Below are positions 5,279 through 11,636 of a DNA stretch of 11,669 bases, piece by piece. The position numbers and the translations under genes are program-made. The notes beneath the pieces were generated by a model. The model did not search any database. It saw only the letters and a program-made list of their open reading frames with translations, and was not told where the DNA came from. Location: assembly GCA_022572105.1 (NCBI GenBank), contig JACZWN010000105.1:1-11669 (forward strand). The letters run 5' to 3'. The first letter of the stretch is position 1; every line of letters starts with the position of its first letter. This DNA is from Pseudomonadota bacterium (GTDB lineage: Bacteria > Pseudomonadota > Alphaproteobacteria > Kiloniellales > J153).

Positions 5279-6097
5279 TCACCGGGCGGCCCCGGCGGCG
5301 GGCGCCGGACGCTCGAGGAAGTCGAGCAGCAGGCGCCGGAATTCCGCGGCGGCCGAGACCGGGAAGAAGTGCCCGCCGCCGGCCAGGATCATGGTCTCCG
5401 CGCCCGGGATGAGCCGGCCCAGCTCCTCGCTGAAGTAGGCCGGCGTCACCGCGTCGTCCTTGGCCCCGACGACCAGCGTCGGCGCGGCGATGCGCGCCAG
5501 GTCGGCGCGCCGGTCGAAGCGCAGGATCGCCGCGATGCGCTCGAGCATGATCTCGGGCGGCGGGAAGCCGGCGAGCATCGTGGCCTGCTCCGCGGCGAGC
5601 GCCGCCTCGTGCTCGCGGATCCAGGCGGGCGGGCGCAGGAACAGCAGGCTGACGCGCAGGTAGCCCTCCGGCCCCAGGGCGCGCAGCACGTCGGCGCGTA
5701 AGGTGAACAGGCGCCGGAAATAGGCGTCGGGCGCGGTCCAGGTGGCCGAGAGCACCAGGCGCCGAACCCGCTCCGGCCGGTCGATGGCCAGCGTCTGGCC
5801 GATCGCGCCGCCGGTGGAATGGCCGACCAGGTGCGCTTTCTCGATCCCCAGATGGTCGAGGAGCCGGACCAGGTCGTCGGTCATCTGCTCGACCGAGTAG
5901 TCGATGCGCGAGCGGCTGCTCCGGCCGGTGCCGCGGTGGTCGTGGAGCACGACCGTGAAGCGCGTCCCCAGTTCCGCCAGGTGCGGCGCCCAGAACGCGC
6001 CGACGCCGTTCAGCCCGCTTACCAAGGCGAGCGGCGGGCCGGCCCCGTGGACTTCGTAGTAGAGCTCCTCGCCGTCGGCGAGCCTCAGGACCGGCAC
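5279..6097 (-). CDS. Alpha/beta hydrolase (enol-lactonase/RutD-like)
   Basis: A complete 272-residue alpha/beta-hydrolase. It has an oxyanion region (LVSGLNGVGAFW), a DHRGTGRS loop at 53-60, the nucleophile elbow GHSTGG with S94, an acid in GAKDDAVTP (D214 or D215) and H243 in GGGHFFP. A helical cap lies between about 120 and 195. Closest families by style are 3-oxoadipate enol-lactonase and RutD-like hydrolases; the real substrate could be an ester, a lactone or a C-C diketone. I prefer the GTG at 6097, which gives the typical start MPVLRLADGEELYYE and follows the cupin stop by four bases. An in-frame ATG at 6139 would overlap the cupin gene by 38 bases. Neither has a strong ribosome site, suggesting translational coupling to the cupin gene. 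Confidence 0.88.
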   Translation of the reverse strand: MPVLRLADGEELYYEVHGAGPPLALVSGLNGVGAFWAPHLAELGTRFTVVLHDHRGTGRSSRSRIDYSVEQMTDDLVRLLDHLGIEKAHLVGHSTGGAIGQTLAIDRPERVRRLVLSATWTAPDAYFRRLFTLRADVLRALGPEGYLRVSLLFLRPPAWIREHEAALAAEQATMLAGFPPPEIMLERIAAILRFDRRADLARIAAPTLVVGAKDDAVTPAYFSEELGRLIPGAETMILAGGGHFFPVSAAAEFRRLLLDFLERPAPAAGAAR

Positions 6098-6101
6098 CGC
6101 T

Positions 6102-6614
6102 TCATTCCGCGCCGGAGGGTCGCTCGTCGAGCCCGGCATAGACCGTGGCGCGCTCGATCTCCTCGATGTTCTCGGGCCGGGGGAAGGGAGCGGGCGCGGG
6201 CTCGCCGGGCCGGCGCGGCCGGCCGATTGCCTGGAAGAAATCCTCCAGCCCGCCGGGCATGAGCACCCAGAGCATCTTGAGGTCGGCTTGGCTGTCGTTG
6301 ACGATCTTGTGCTTGTTCCAGGGCCCCAGGTAGGCGGTCGTGCCGGGCCGGATCGGGTGCTCGACGCCGTTGACCAGGATCTTGCCCGTGCCCTCGAAGA
6401 AGAACAGCAGCTCCTGCTCGGCGCCGTGCTGGTGCTCGCGGATGTGGCAGCCGGGCGCGATCACCTGGATGCCCGAGGAGAAGCCCTGGATCTTGGGCGA
6501 GTCGCGCTTGGAGACCCGGACCTCGGCGTAGCCGTTGGCCGGCACCGGCTGCCAGAAGCTCTCGCCCTCGTCGGGTTGGCGCACGAACGCGGCGCCCGGT
6601 TCGGAGTCGGCCAT
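6102..6614 (-). CDS. Single-domain cupin protein
   Basis: A complete 170-residue protein with one cupin_2 barrel. Motif 1 is PG.HIREHQHGAEQELLFFFEGTG, with H61, H63 and E68 as metal ligands and G75. Motif 2 contains PWNKHKIVN with H102. Residues 132-170 are a Pro/Arg/Glu-rich tail outside the barrel. Cupins of this size in catabolic clusters act as isomerases, dioxygenases or ligand sensors; this sequence does not decide between them. A GGGAGGA site lies about 9 bases before the ATG. It is the first gene of the minus-strand operon and its stop is four bases from the preferred hydrolase start. Confidence 0.88.
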   Translation of the reverse strand: MADSEPGAAFVRQPDEGESFWQPVPANGYAEVRVSKRDSPKIQGFSSGIQVIAPGCHIREHQHGAEQELLFFFEGTGKILVNGVEHPIRPGTTAYLGPWNKHKIVNDSQADLKMLWVLMPGGLEDFFQAIGRPRRPGEPAPAPFPRPENIEEIERATVYAGLDERPSGAE

Positions 6615-6643
6615 TTACAAAGTCCTCCCGTTGCGTCTTGGGC

Positions 6644-6668
6644 CGCGGCCTCGCTTAGGAGAGGCGCG
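6644..6668. terminator. GC-rich hairpin before the cupin gene
   Basis: Arms cgcggcctc (6644-6652) and gaggcgcg (6661-6668) pair with one bulged base around an 8-base loop. It lies between the broken minus-strand coding tail ending at 6682 and the cupin ribosome site. It could terminate transcription from that older gene or form a leader structure of the cupin mRNA. There is no T-run. Confidence 0.35.
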
Positions 6669-6681
6669 CTGGACGGGCATG

Positions 6682-6849
6682 CTAGAAGACTCCGCGCGCG
6701 ACTGCAAAGACGGGTTCGGACGATAGCGCGGTCGGGCCGCCCGCGTCGTGCCAGGGGCCGGGCTCGCGCCCATCGTTGAGGCTGACCGCCTCGCCCTCGA
6801 CCTCGATGAGCGTCTTATACCAAAGGAGCGCAAGAACGGACTCTTGCAT
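6682..6849 (-). pseudogene. C-terminal coding remnant or small unknown ORF in the divergent gap
   Basis: The minus strand reads from a possible ATG at 6849 to a TAG at 6682-6684 (55 residues, MQESVLALLWYKTLIEVEG...). From about 6820 downwards the codons carry the very high GC at third positions seen in neighbouring genes, which non-coding DNA would not show. No ribosome site precedes the ATG, and the part above 6820 is more AT-rich. It looks like the tail of a gene whose front is lost. I do not recognise the family. Confidence 0.4.
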
Positions 6850-6939
6850 ATTTGCGGCCGGAGGCAAGGGCGATCGCGCGGCGCCGCTTATGCGGCGTCT
6901 TGCCGATGAGCGATCACGTGTGTCTGTTCATGCGCTCGC

Positions 6940-6954
6940 TGGTATCAGATAACA
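6940..6954. promoter_or_regulatory. GntR/FCD-type operator palindrome
   Basis: TGGTATCAGATAACA is a 15-bp dyad with 6 of 7 arm positions matched around a central A. It resembles the TGGTAT-n-ATACCA operators of GntR regulators in the FadR/FCD group. It sits 34 bases before the enolase-superfamily start and overlaps a weak -10-like TAACAT (6950-6955) with a TTCATG -35-like element 17 bases upstream (6927-6932 region). Binding there would be expected to repress transcription. No GntR gene lies in the window. Confidence 0.5.
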
Positions 6955-6988
6955 TCCGATGCGCGACCGGGTCCGAGGGGAGGTAGCC

Positions 6989-8092
6989 ATGAAAATCACC
7001 AGGATCGCCGCCTACCAGGTCGACCTGCCCGTGCGCGAGGGCAGCTACAACTGGTCGGGCGGCAAGTCGGTCTCGGTCTTCGATTCCACCGTGGTGCGGG
7101 TCGAGACCGACGACGGGGTCATCGGTCACGGCGAGGTCTGTCCGCTCGGGCCGTTCTACCTGGCGTCCTACGCCGCCGGCGTGCGCGCCGGTATCCAGGA
7201 GCTGGCGCCGGATCTCCTCGGCCTCGACCCGCGCGATCTGGGCGTGCTCAACCGGCGCATGGACGCCCTGCTCAAGGGCCACCCCTACGTGAAATCCGCC
7301 ATCGACATGGCCTGCTGGGACATCCTCGGCCAGGCGGCGGGCCTGCCGGTCAGCACGCTGCTCGGCGGGCGCTTCGGCGCCGACACGGTCCTCTACCGGG
7401 CGATCTCGCAAGCAACGCCCGAGGCCATGGCGGCCAAGGTCGCCGGCTACCGCGCCGAGGGCTACCGCCGCTTCCAGCTCAAGGTCGGCGCCGAGCCGGA
7501 CGAGGACATCGCGCGCATCCATGCGGTCGCCGAGATACTGGAACCGGGCGACGTCCTGATCGCCGACGCCAACACCGGCTGGCTGGCGCACCAGGCGCTG
7601 CGCGTGGTGCGCGCGGTCAAGGATCTCGACGTCTACATCGAGCAGCCCTGCCTTACCTACGAGGAATGCCTGAGCGTCCGGCGCCATACCGACCACCCCT
7701 TCGTGCTCGACGAATCCGTGGACGGCATCGCCATGCTGCTGCGCGGCCACGCCGACCAGGCCATGGACGTGGTCAACATCAAGATCAGCAAGCTGGGCGG
7801 GCTGACCAAGGCGGCCCGTGCGCGCGACCTCTGCGTTTCCATGGGCCTGGCCATGACCATCGAGGACTCCTGGGGCGGCGACATCGTGACCGCCGCGATC
7901 GCCCACCTCTACCACTCGACGCCCGAGCCGTTCCGCTTCACCGCGACCGACTTCAACAGCTACGTCACCGTCTCCATCGCCGAGGGCGCGCCCGAGCGCA
8001 AGGACGGCCGCATGGCCGCCTCGACGGCGCCGGGCCTGGGTATCCAACCGCGCATGGAGGTGCTCGGCGAGCCGGTGATCGATGTCCCCTAG
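6989..8092 (+). CDS. Enolase-superfamily dehydratase/epimerase (mandelate racemase/MLE type, cis-3-hydroxyproline dehydratase or hydroxyproline-betaine epimerase-like)
   Basis: A complete 367-residue enolase-superfamily enzyme. The N-terminal capping domain (1 to about 125) includes GHGEVCPLGPFY at 46-57, the loop that covers the active site. In the barrel, K165 (QLKVG) and K265 (NIKISK) are the paired catalytic lysines, and D193 (ADAN), E218 (EQPC) and D241/E242 (LDES) are magnesium ligands; IEDSWGGDIV follows at 291-300. Paired lysines with EQPC and GGDIVTAA resemble enzymes acting on hydroxyproline or its betaine. Similar folds also serve sugar-acid dehydratases, so the substrate is unproven. 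I chose the ATG at 6989 because AGGGGAGG lies five bases upstream and MKITRIAAY is the family start; an in-frame ATG at 6959 is possible. The gene diverges from the cupin operon and precedes a methyltransferase gene by 20 bases. Confidence 0.88.
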   Translation: MKITRIAAYQVDLPVREGSYNWSGGKSVSVFDSTVVRVETDDGVIGHGEVCPLGPFYLASYAAGVRAGIQELAPDLLGLDPRDLGVLNRRMDALLKGHPYVKSAIDMACWDILGQAAGLPVSTLLGGRFGADTVLYRAISQATPEAMAAKVAGYRAEGYRRFQLKVGAEPDEDIARIHAVAEILEPGDVLIADANTGWLAHQALRVVRAVKDLDVYIEQPCLTYEECLSVRRHTDHPFVLDESVDGIAMLLRGHADQAMDVVNIKISKLGGLTKAARARDLCVSMGLAMTIEDSWGGDIVTAAIAHLYHSTPEPFRFTATDFNSYVTVSIAEGAPERKDGRMAASTAPGLGIQPRMEVLGEPVIDVP

Positions 8093-8106
8093 ACGGAGGT
8101 GCCCTG

Positions 8107-8925
8107 TTGTCCATGAGCCAAGGCTATCCCTTGCCGGCCTCGGAGGCCGAGGTGGCGCGGCTGCGGATGCAATCCGATCTGTTCCGCGGCGATGCGGAAT
8201 CGATGCTCGATCGGATCGGCGTGCGGCCGGGTTGGCGCTGCCTGGACCTTTGTTGCGGCGTCGGCGGCATCACCGACCTGCTGAGCCGCCGGGTCGGGCT
8301 CGACGGCGAGGTGATCGGCCTGGACATGGACGCCTGGAAGCTCGAGGTCGCACGCGACTGGGCCCGGGCGAATTCGCTGGACAACGTTCGCTACATCGAA
8401 GGGGACGCCTTCGACAGCGGGCTCCCTCCCGCCTCCTTCGACCTGGTCCACACGCGCTTTGCGCTGGGCGTCATCCCGGGCGGCGTGGGGATGCTGGACC
8501 ATATCTTGTCCCTGGTCCGGCCGGGGGGCGTGGTCTTCCTCGAGGAGGCCGACATCGGAACGCTCATCTGCGTGCCCGGGTACCGCGCCTGGGACCGGGC
8601 CGTGGACGCCATGACCCGCGTATTCGACCAGGTCGGCGCCGACTTGGAGTTGGGGCGCAAGCTGTTCGCCCTGCTCCGCCGGGGCGGCCTGCGCGAGCTG
8701 CGGGTGCGCCCTTGCGTGCACGCGCTGCGCGCCGGCCAGCCGATGATGCTCCACATCCCGACCACGCTGGAGGTCATGCGCGGGTCGGTCCTGTCGATGG
8801 GGCTGATGACCGAGTCCGAGTTGGACCACGTGCTCGCGGAACTGCGCCGACACCTGAGCGAACCGGAAACCCTGACGATCTCCTACGCCATGATCCAGGT
8901 AACCGGCCGCGTGCCCGGGCCCTAG
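8107..8925 (+). CDS. Class I SAM-dependent methyltransferase
   Basis: A class I Rossmann-fold methyltransferase of about 270 residues. Counted from the ATG at 8113, motif I is LDLCCGVGG (44-52), the ribose-binding acid is in VIGLDMD (D71/D73), the adenine-region acid lies in EGDAFDS (96-102), and FDLVHTRFALG and RPGGVVFLEEAD (136-147) follow as motifs IV and VI. The C-terminal half, with MMLHIPTTLEVMRG, probably forms the acceptor site; the acceptor is unknown. Two starts are possible: a TTG at 8107, ideally six bases after GGAGGT (8095-8100), or the ATG at 8113 twelve bases after it. I list the TTG on spacing grounds. It follows the enolase-superfamily gene by about 14-20 bases, so the two are almost certainly co-transcribed. 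Confidence 0.88.
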   Translation: MSMSQGYPLPASEAEVARLRMQSDLFRGDAESMLDRIGVRPGWRCLDLCCGVGGITDLLSRRVGLDGEVIGLDMDAWKLEVARDWARANSLDNVRYIEGDAFDSGLPPASFDLVHTRFALGVIPGGVGMLDHILSLVRPGGVVFLEEADIGTLICVPGYRAWDRAVDAMTRVFDQVGADLELGRKLFALLRRGGLRELRVRPCVHALRAGQPMMLHIPTTLEVMRGSVLSMGLMTESELDHVLAELRRHLSEPETLTISYAMIQVTGRVPGP

Positions 8926-9207
8926 GCGGTTCGACGCGTAGAATAGACACGGGGATCGCCAGGGGCGGCGCCTGAGCCGGCGCAATCTTGCCCGGCGCCA
9001 TGCCGCCGGATAATTAACCAAAGAATTTTACTACGTTTGCTCGACAGGAGATTGAAATTATATTAACATATTAGTTTACTATTTCCATTAACTTTAAATG
9101 ATTATATATTTTTACTTGACGTATACGTTAAATAAGTCTAAATTTCGCGCAGATTTGTTTCGACGGGTCGAACGGCTGTATCGCCCCGATGACATGGGAG
9201 CGGATCG
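8926..9207. other. Intergenic region with weak hairpins and an abrupt AT-rich patch
   Basis: The first 85 bases are GC-rich with interleaved GGCGCC/GCCGGC elements (about 8966-9008) that could form a weak terminator for the methyltransferase operon. At about 9010 the base composition flips to strongly AT-rich for roughly 140 bases, then returns towards moderate GC. The patch holds the promoter listed separately. I see no RNA gene or coding frame in it. Confidence 0.5.
9116..9144 (+). promoter_or_regulatory. Sigma-70-type promoter with overlapping dyad
   Basis: TTGACG (9116-9121) and TAAATT (9139-9144) are separated by exactly 17 bases, in an AT-rich context and 64 bases before the start of the small membrane protein. 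The perfect 10-bp palindrome acgtatacgt (9119-9128), extendable to 16 bp with one mismatch (9116-9131), overlaps the -35 box and spacer and could be an operator. Confidence 0.55.
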
Positions 9208-9501
9208 ATGATTGGTAACTTTCTGATTATGTTGTCAATAGTAGTCCCGATGATAAGTTCAGTGTTCGCACAGGACTATCGGCCCCTGAGGTCCGAAGCG
9301 GACTTCTTGTATAACCTTCAATACGCCTACGTAGTAATCGAGCCCGATTCCCAGAAAAGGTTCAAGTGCCAGATGTTGCGGCAAGCCGGCCAATTCCCTA
9401 GGGAATGCCGTCAATTCCGCGTTGACTTTAAATGGATTTTTGTCGCGAGCGGCCTGATGATACTCGGCGGCTTCTATTTGCGACGCCACGCCAGGTTCTA
9501 G
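9208..9501 (+). CDS. Small unknown protein with signal/anchor and C-terminal membrane helix
   Basis: A 97-residue protein I do not recognise. Residues 1-21 are hydrophobic and end in SVFA-Q, like a signal peptidase I site. Residues 22-74 form a polar extracytoplasmic stretch with two cysteines, C54 and C67, flanked by basic residues (KRFKC, RECRQFR). Residues 75-91 (FKWIFVASGLMILGGFYL region) form a membrane helix, followed by a basic RRHAR tail that should face the cytoplasm. A GGGAG site lies seven bases before the ATG, and a well-spaced promoter lies upstream. Codon use is less GC-rich than in the flanking genes, suggesting acquired or fast-evolving DNA. Its stop overlaps the end of a broken minus-strand gene. 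No function can be proposed from the sequence. Confidence 0.6.
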   Translation: MIGNFLIMLSIVVPMISSVFAQDYRPLRSEADFLYNLQYAYVVIEPDSQKRFKCQMLRQAGQFPRECRQFRVDFKWIFVASGLMILGGFYLRRHARF

Positions 9502-9714
9502 CCGAGATTTCCCGGACGCGTTCGCCCCTTCGGGCCGAACCACAGCACGACCGGCGGGCCGCGTTGGCAGACTTTGCCGGCGTCGAGGAACGCGGCCCGG
9601 CCGGCGACCTCGTTGCGTTTCCGCTTGGCTGCCGACCCGGAAGCCGGCCGGGAAGGGGCCGTCGGGGTCGACGACGAATGGGTGGAAGCCGGTGATGTAG
9701 GGGTGCCCCGTCAC
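9498..9714 (-). pseudogene. Small frameshifted gene of unknown function
   Basis: A GTG at 9714, six bases after GAGGG, opens a frame reading GHPYITGFHPFVVDPDGPFP...RVGS with near-uniform G or C at third positions. Around 9628-9650 this codon signal stops and continues in the next frame (NEVAGRAAFLDAGKVCQRG, PVVLWFGPKGRTRPG) to a TAG at 9498-9500. Together the two parts make a protein of about 72 residues, so a one-base indel or sequencing error is likely. I do not recognise the family. It is convergent with the small membrane protein and divergent from the persulfide dioxygenase gene. Confidence 0.5.
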
Positions 9715-9781
9715 CCGCTGCCCTCGGCGGCGCGGCCGTGCTAGTGTTCCGCGCGAATGGAATTTCGCGGAGGCTTCCGCC

Positions 9782-10837
9782 ATGATCTTCCGTCAACTCT
9801 TCGAGAGCGTCTCCTGCGCCTACACCTACCTGCTCGCCAGCCGGCGCGGCGGCGAGGCGCTGATCATCGACCCCGTGCTCGAGAAGGTCGACCGTTACAT
9901 CAAGCTCCTGGAAGAGCTCGACCTGAAGCTGGTCAAGGCGATGGATACCCACGTGCACGCCGACCACATGACCGGCCTGGGCGCGCTCAGGGACCGCACC
10001 CGCTGCATCACCGTGATGGGCGAGCAGAGCGGCGTCGACGTGGTCTCGCAGCGGGTCTGCGACGGCGACCGCATCGAGATCGAGGGATTGAGCCTCACCG
10101 CCCTCTACACCCCCGGGCACACCGACGATTCGTACTGCTTCCTGATGGACGACCGGGTCTTTACCGGCGACACCCTGTTGATCCGCGGCACCGGGCGCAC
10201 CGACTTCCAGCACGGCGATTCCCATGCCGGCTACGCATCGATCTTCGACAAGCTCTTGACCCTGCCCGACGAGACCCTGGTCTACCCGGGCCACGACTAC
10301 AAGGGCGACACGGTCTCCACCATCGCCGAGGAGCGGGCCTTCAACCCGCGCCTGCAGGTCGCCTCGGCGGCGGAATACGCCGAGATCATGGACCACCTCG
10401 ACCTGCCCGACCCGAAGATGATGGACGTCGCCGTGCCCGCCAACCTGCGCCAAGGCCTGTCCCAGGACGAGATCGAGGCGCGCGGCTGGTCGCTCACCTG
10501 CACCGAGGCGCGGGCGCTCCTGGGCCGGCCCGAGATCGTGCTGGTCGACCTGCGCGACAAGGCCGAGCGCGCGCGCCACGGCGAGATCCCGGGCTCGGTG
10601 CACGCGCCCTATCCGGAGCTGGACGAGAACGTGGGCGCCGGCGGCCTGCTCCACGAGCTGGCCCGGGCGACCGGCAAGCGCCTGGTCTTCTACTGCGCCT
10701 TCGGCGAGCGCTCGGCCATGGCGGTCGAGGCGGCGCGGGAGGCGGGGCTCGCCAATGCCTGCCACATCAAGGGCGGCTTGGACGCCTGGAAGAAAGCCGG
10801 CGCCCCGGTGGAGGGCGCGGGCGGGGCGCAGGGCTAG
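9782..10837 (+). CDS. Persulfide dioxygenase-rhodanese fusion (ETHE1-like)
   Basis: A complete 351-residue two-domain protein. Residues 1-235 are a metallo-beta-lactamase-fold ETHE1-type persulfide dioxygenase: THVHADHMTG (H57, H59, D61, H62), TPGHTDDS with H113, FTGDTLLIRGTGRTDFQ with D130, and YPGHDY with H171; H113 and D130 correspond to iron ligands of ETHE1. Residues 240-345 are a rhodanese domain with catalytic C305 in the six-residue loop CAFGER and a DLRDKAE.. region typical of active domains. The family oxidises glutathione persulfide to sulfite; the fused rhodanese can exchange sulfane sulfur between glutathione persulfide and thiosulfate. It acts in cytoplasmic sulfide detoxification. 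GGAGG lies eight bases before the ATG. No sulfide:quinone oxidoreductase gene is visible next to it. Confidence 0.93.
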   Translation: MIFRQLFESVSCAYTYLLASRRGGEALIIDPVLEKVDRYIKLLEELDLKLVKAMDTHVHADHMTGLGALRDRTRCITVMGEQSGVDVVSQRVCDGDRIEIEGLSLTALYTPGHTDDSYCFLMDDRVFTGDTLLIRGTGRTDFQHGDSHAGYASIFDKLLTLPDETLVYPGHDYKGDTVSTIAEERAFNPRLQVASAAEYAEIMDHLDLPDPKMMDVAVPANLRQGLSQDEIEARGWSLTCTEARALLGRPEIVLVDLRDKAERARHGEIPGSVHAPYPELDENVGAGGLLHELARATGKRLVFYCAFGERSAMAVEAAREAGLANACHIKGGLDAWKKAGAPVEGAGGAQG

Positions 10838-10851
10838 GGCGGCCCCGAACC

Positions 10852-10930
10852 ATGCACGATCCGGTGATCGGGAACGCGCGGCTAGTCGACGGCGGCGGGG
10901 CGGGCACCGACCCGGCCGCGGCCGGGCCGG
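10852..10930 (+). pseudogene. Truncated start of an amidohydrolase/D-aminoacylase-like gene
   Basis: Fifteen bases after the dioxygenase stop, an ATG opens MHDPVIGNARLVDGGGAG, which closely resembles the conserved N-terminus of N-acyl-D-amino-acid deacylases and related amidohydrolases (M.D.VI.NARVVDG.GA). After about 20 residues the similarity disappears; the frame runs to 11028 but only as antisense to the toxin gene. No good ribosome site is seen. I read it as the stub of a gene cut off where the toxin region begins. Confidence 0.45.
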
Positions 10931-10934
10931 GTGC
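10904..10934. terminator. GC-rich hairpin between convergent genes
   Basis: A perfect 16-bp palindrome CCCGGCCGCGGCCGGG (10911-10926) is extended by gcacc/ggtgc arms (10904-10908 and 10930-10934). It lies between the convergent dioxygenase and toxin genes and could act as a bidirectional terminator. It lacks a T-run, and it also overlaps the amidohydrolase-like stub. Confidence 0.45.
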
Positions 10935-10943
10935 GGATGGCGA

Positions 10944-11636
10944 TCACGATCGCTGGTCGTTTCGGCGCTCTCTCGTGCTTGGCCCCAGTTCCCTTGCGAC
11001 AAGCTTCAGGGCCTGGGTGTCCGGCTGAAACGATGCCGCCGCCGCCGCCAGGTAGTCCTTGACGCTCTCGGGCAGCCGGGCGTCGAGATCGCCCTCCCTG
11101 AACCAGCCGACGGCCTTGGCGATATCCATTGGATTGAGCTGCTCGGGGAACAGGGCCTGGGCCGCCGAGACGCCCTGGTTCAGCGTCAGGCCGCTACGTA
11201 GCAACACCTCGACGTCGAGGTAGTCTCTGGCTTCGACGCGTTGAATCAAGACCTTCAGCTTCGTCGCCAGAAGATCGAGCGGCGACGCGATCGGGAACTT
11301 GCCCGGCGGCGCGTCGGGCGCGCCGACGCGGCCAAAGCCGATCCCGCCGAAGAAGGACAGGCGGACCTCGCCGTCGCCCACCGGCGCCGCCACGGTCAGG
11401 GTGTCGGGGCGGCGGACCAGGACCGTGCCGTCACGCAGCGGCTCGATGCCGCCGCGCAAGGCGTCCGCATCCAGATTGAGGTCGGAAAAGAAATCGAGGT
11501 CGACCGAGGTCCGGTGTCCGTATCGTAAGGCGACCGCGGTCCCACCGTAGAGAACCCAGCCCGGCGGAATGCTCCCGGCGTGGCGGTCCCAGAACGTGCG
11601 TTGCGCGGGCGGGAGTATGTCAAGACATGGCGTCAT
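10944..11636 (-). CDS. AbiEii/AbiGii-type nucleotidyltransferase toxin
   Basis: A complete 230-residue protein with the AbiEii nucleotidyltransferase signature: a Gly-Gly pair in YGGTAVALRYG (30-40), R42 and the acid pair D46 and D48 in SVDLDFFS, and later PLDLLATKLKVLIQR followed by EARDYLDVEVLL, the conserved basic helix of the family. These enzymes transfer nucleotides to RNA (tRNA acceptor ends in studied cases) and are the toxin half of type IV-like toxin-antitoxin or phage-exclusion pairs. The C-terminus is an Ala-rich stretch and a basic tail. The start ATG overlaps the stop of an upstream gene as ATGA, with no ribosome site of its own, so translation is probably coupled to that partner, as in AbiEi-AbiEii pairs. 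Confidence 0.85.
   Translation of the reverse strand: MTPCLDILPPAQRTFWDRHAGSIPPGWVLYGGTAVALRYGHRTSVDLDFFSDLNLDADALRGGIEPLRDGTVLVRRPDTLTVAAPVGDGEVRLSFFGGIGFGRVGAPDAPPGKFPIASPLDLLATKLKVLIQRVEARDYLDVEVLLRSGLTLNQGVSAAQALFPEQLNPMDIAKAVGWFREGDLDARLPESVKDYLAAAAASFQPDTQALKLVARELGPSTRERRNDQRS

Noticed and set aside
3002..5701. An 899-codon open frame on the plus strand
   Set aside because: It is the antisense of the propeller, SDR and hydrolase genes in very GC-rich DNA. Its composition (Arg, Gly, Asp, Ala) is typical of a shadow frame, and it has no recognisable domain or ribosome site.
6914..8047. A 377-codon minus-strand frame opposite the enolase-superfamily gene
   Set aside because: It is the mirror of a gene with all catalytic residues in place; its Val/Gly/Asp/His-rich sequence is typical antisense noise.
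9428..11002. A 524-codon open frame on the minus strand opposite the persulfide dioxygenase
   Set aside because: The plus-strand reading shows complete catalytic motifs and codon bias; the minus reading is low-complexity shadow sequence.
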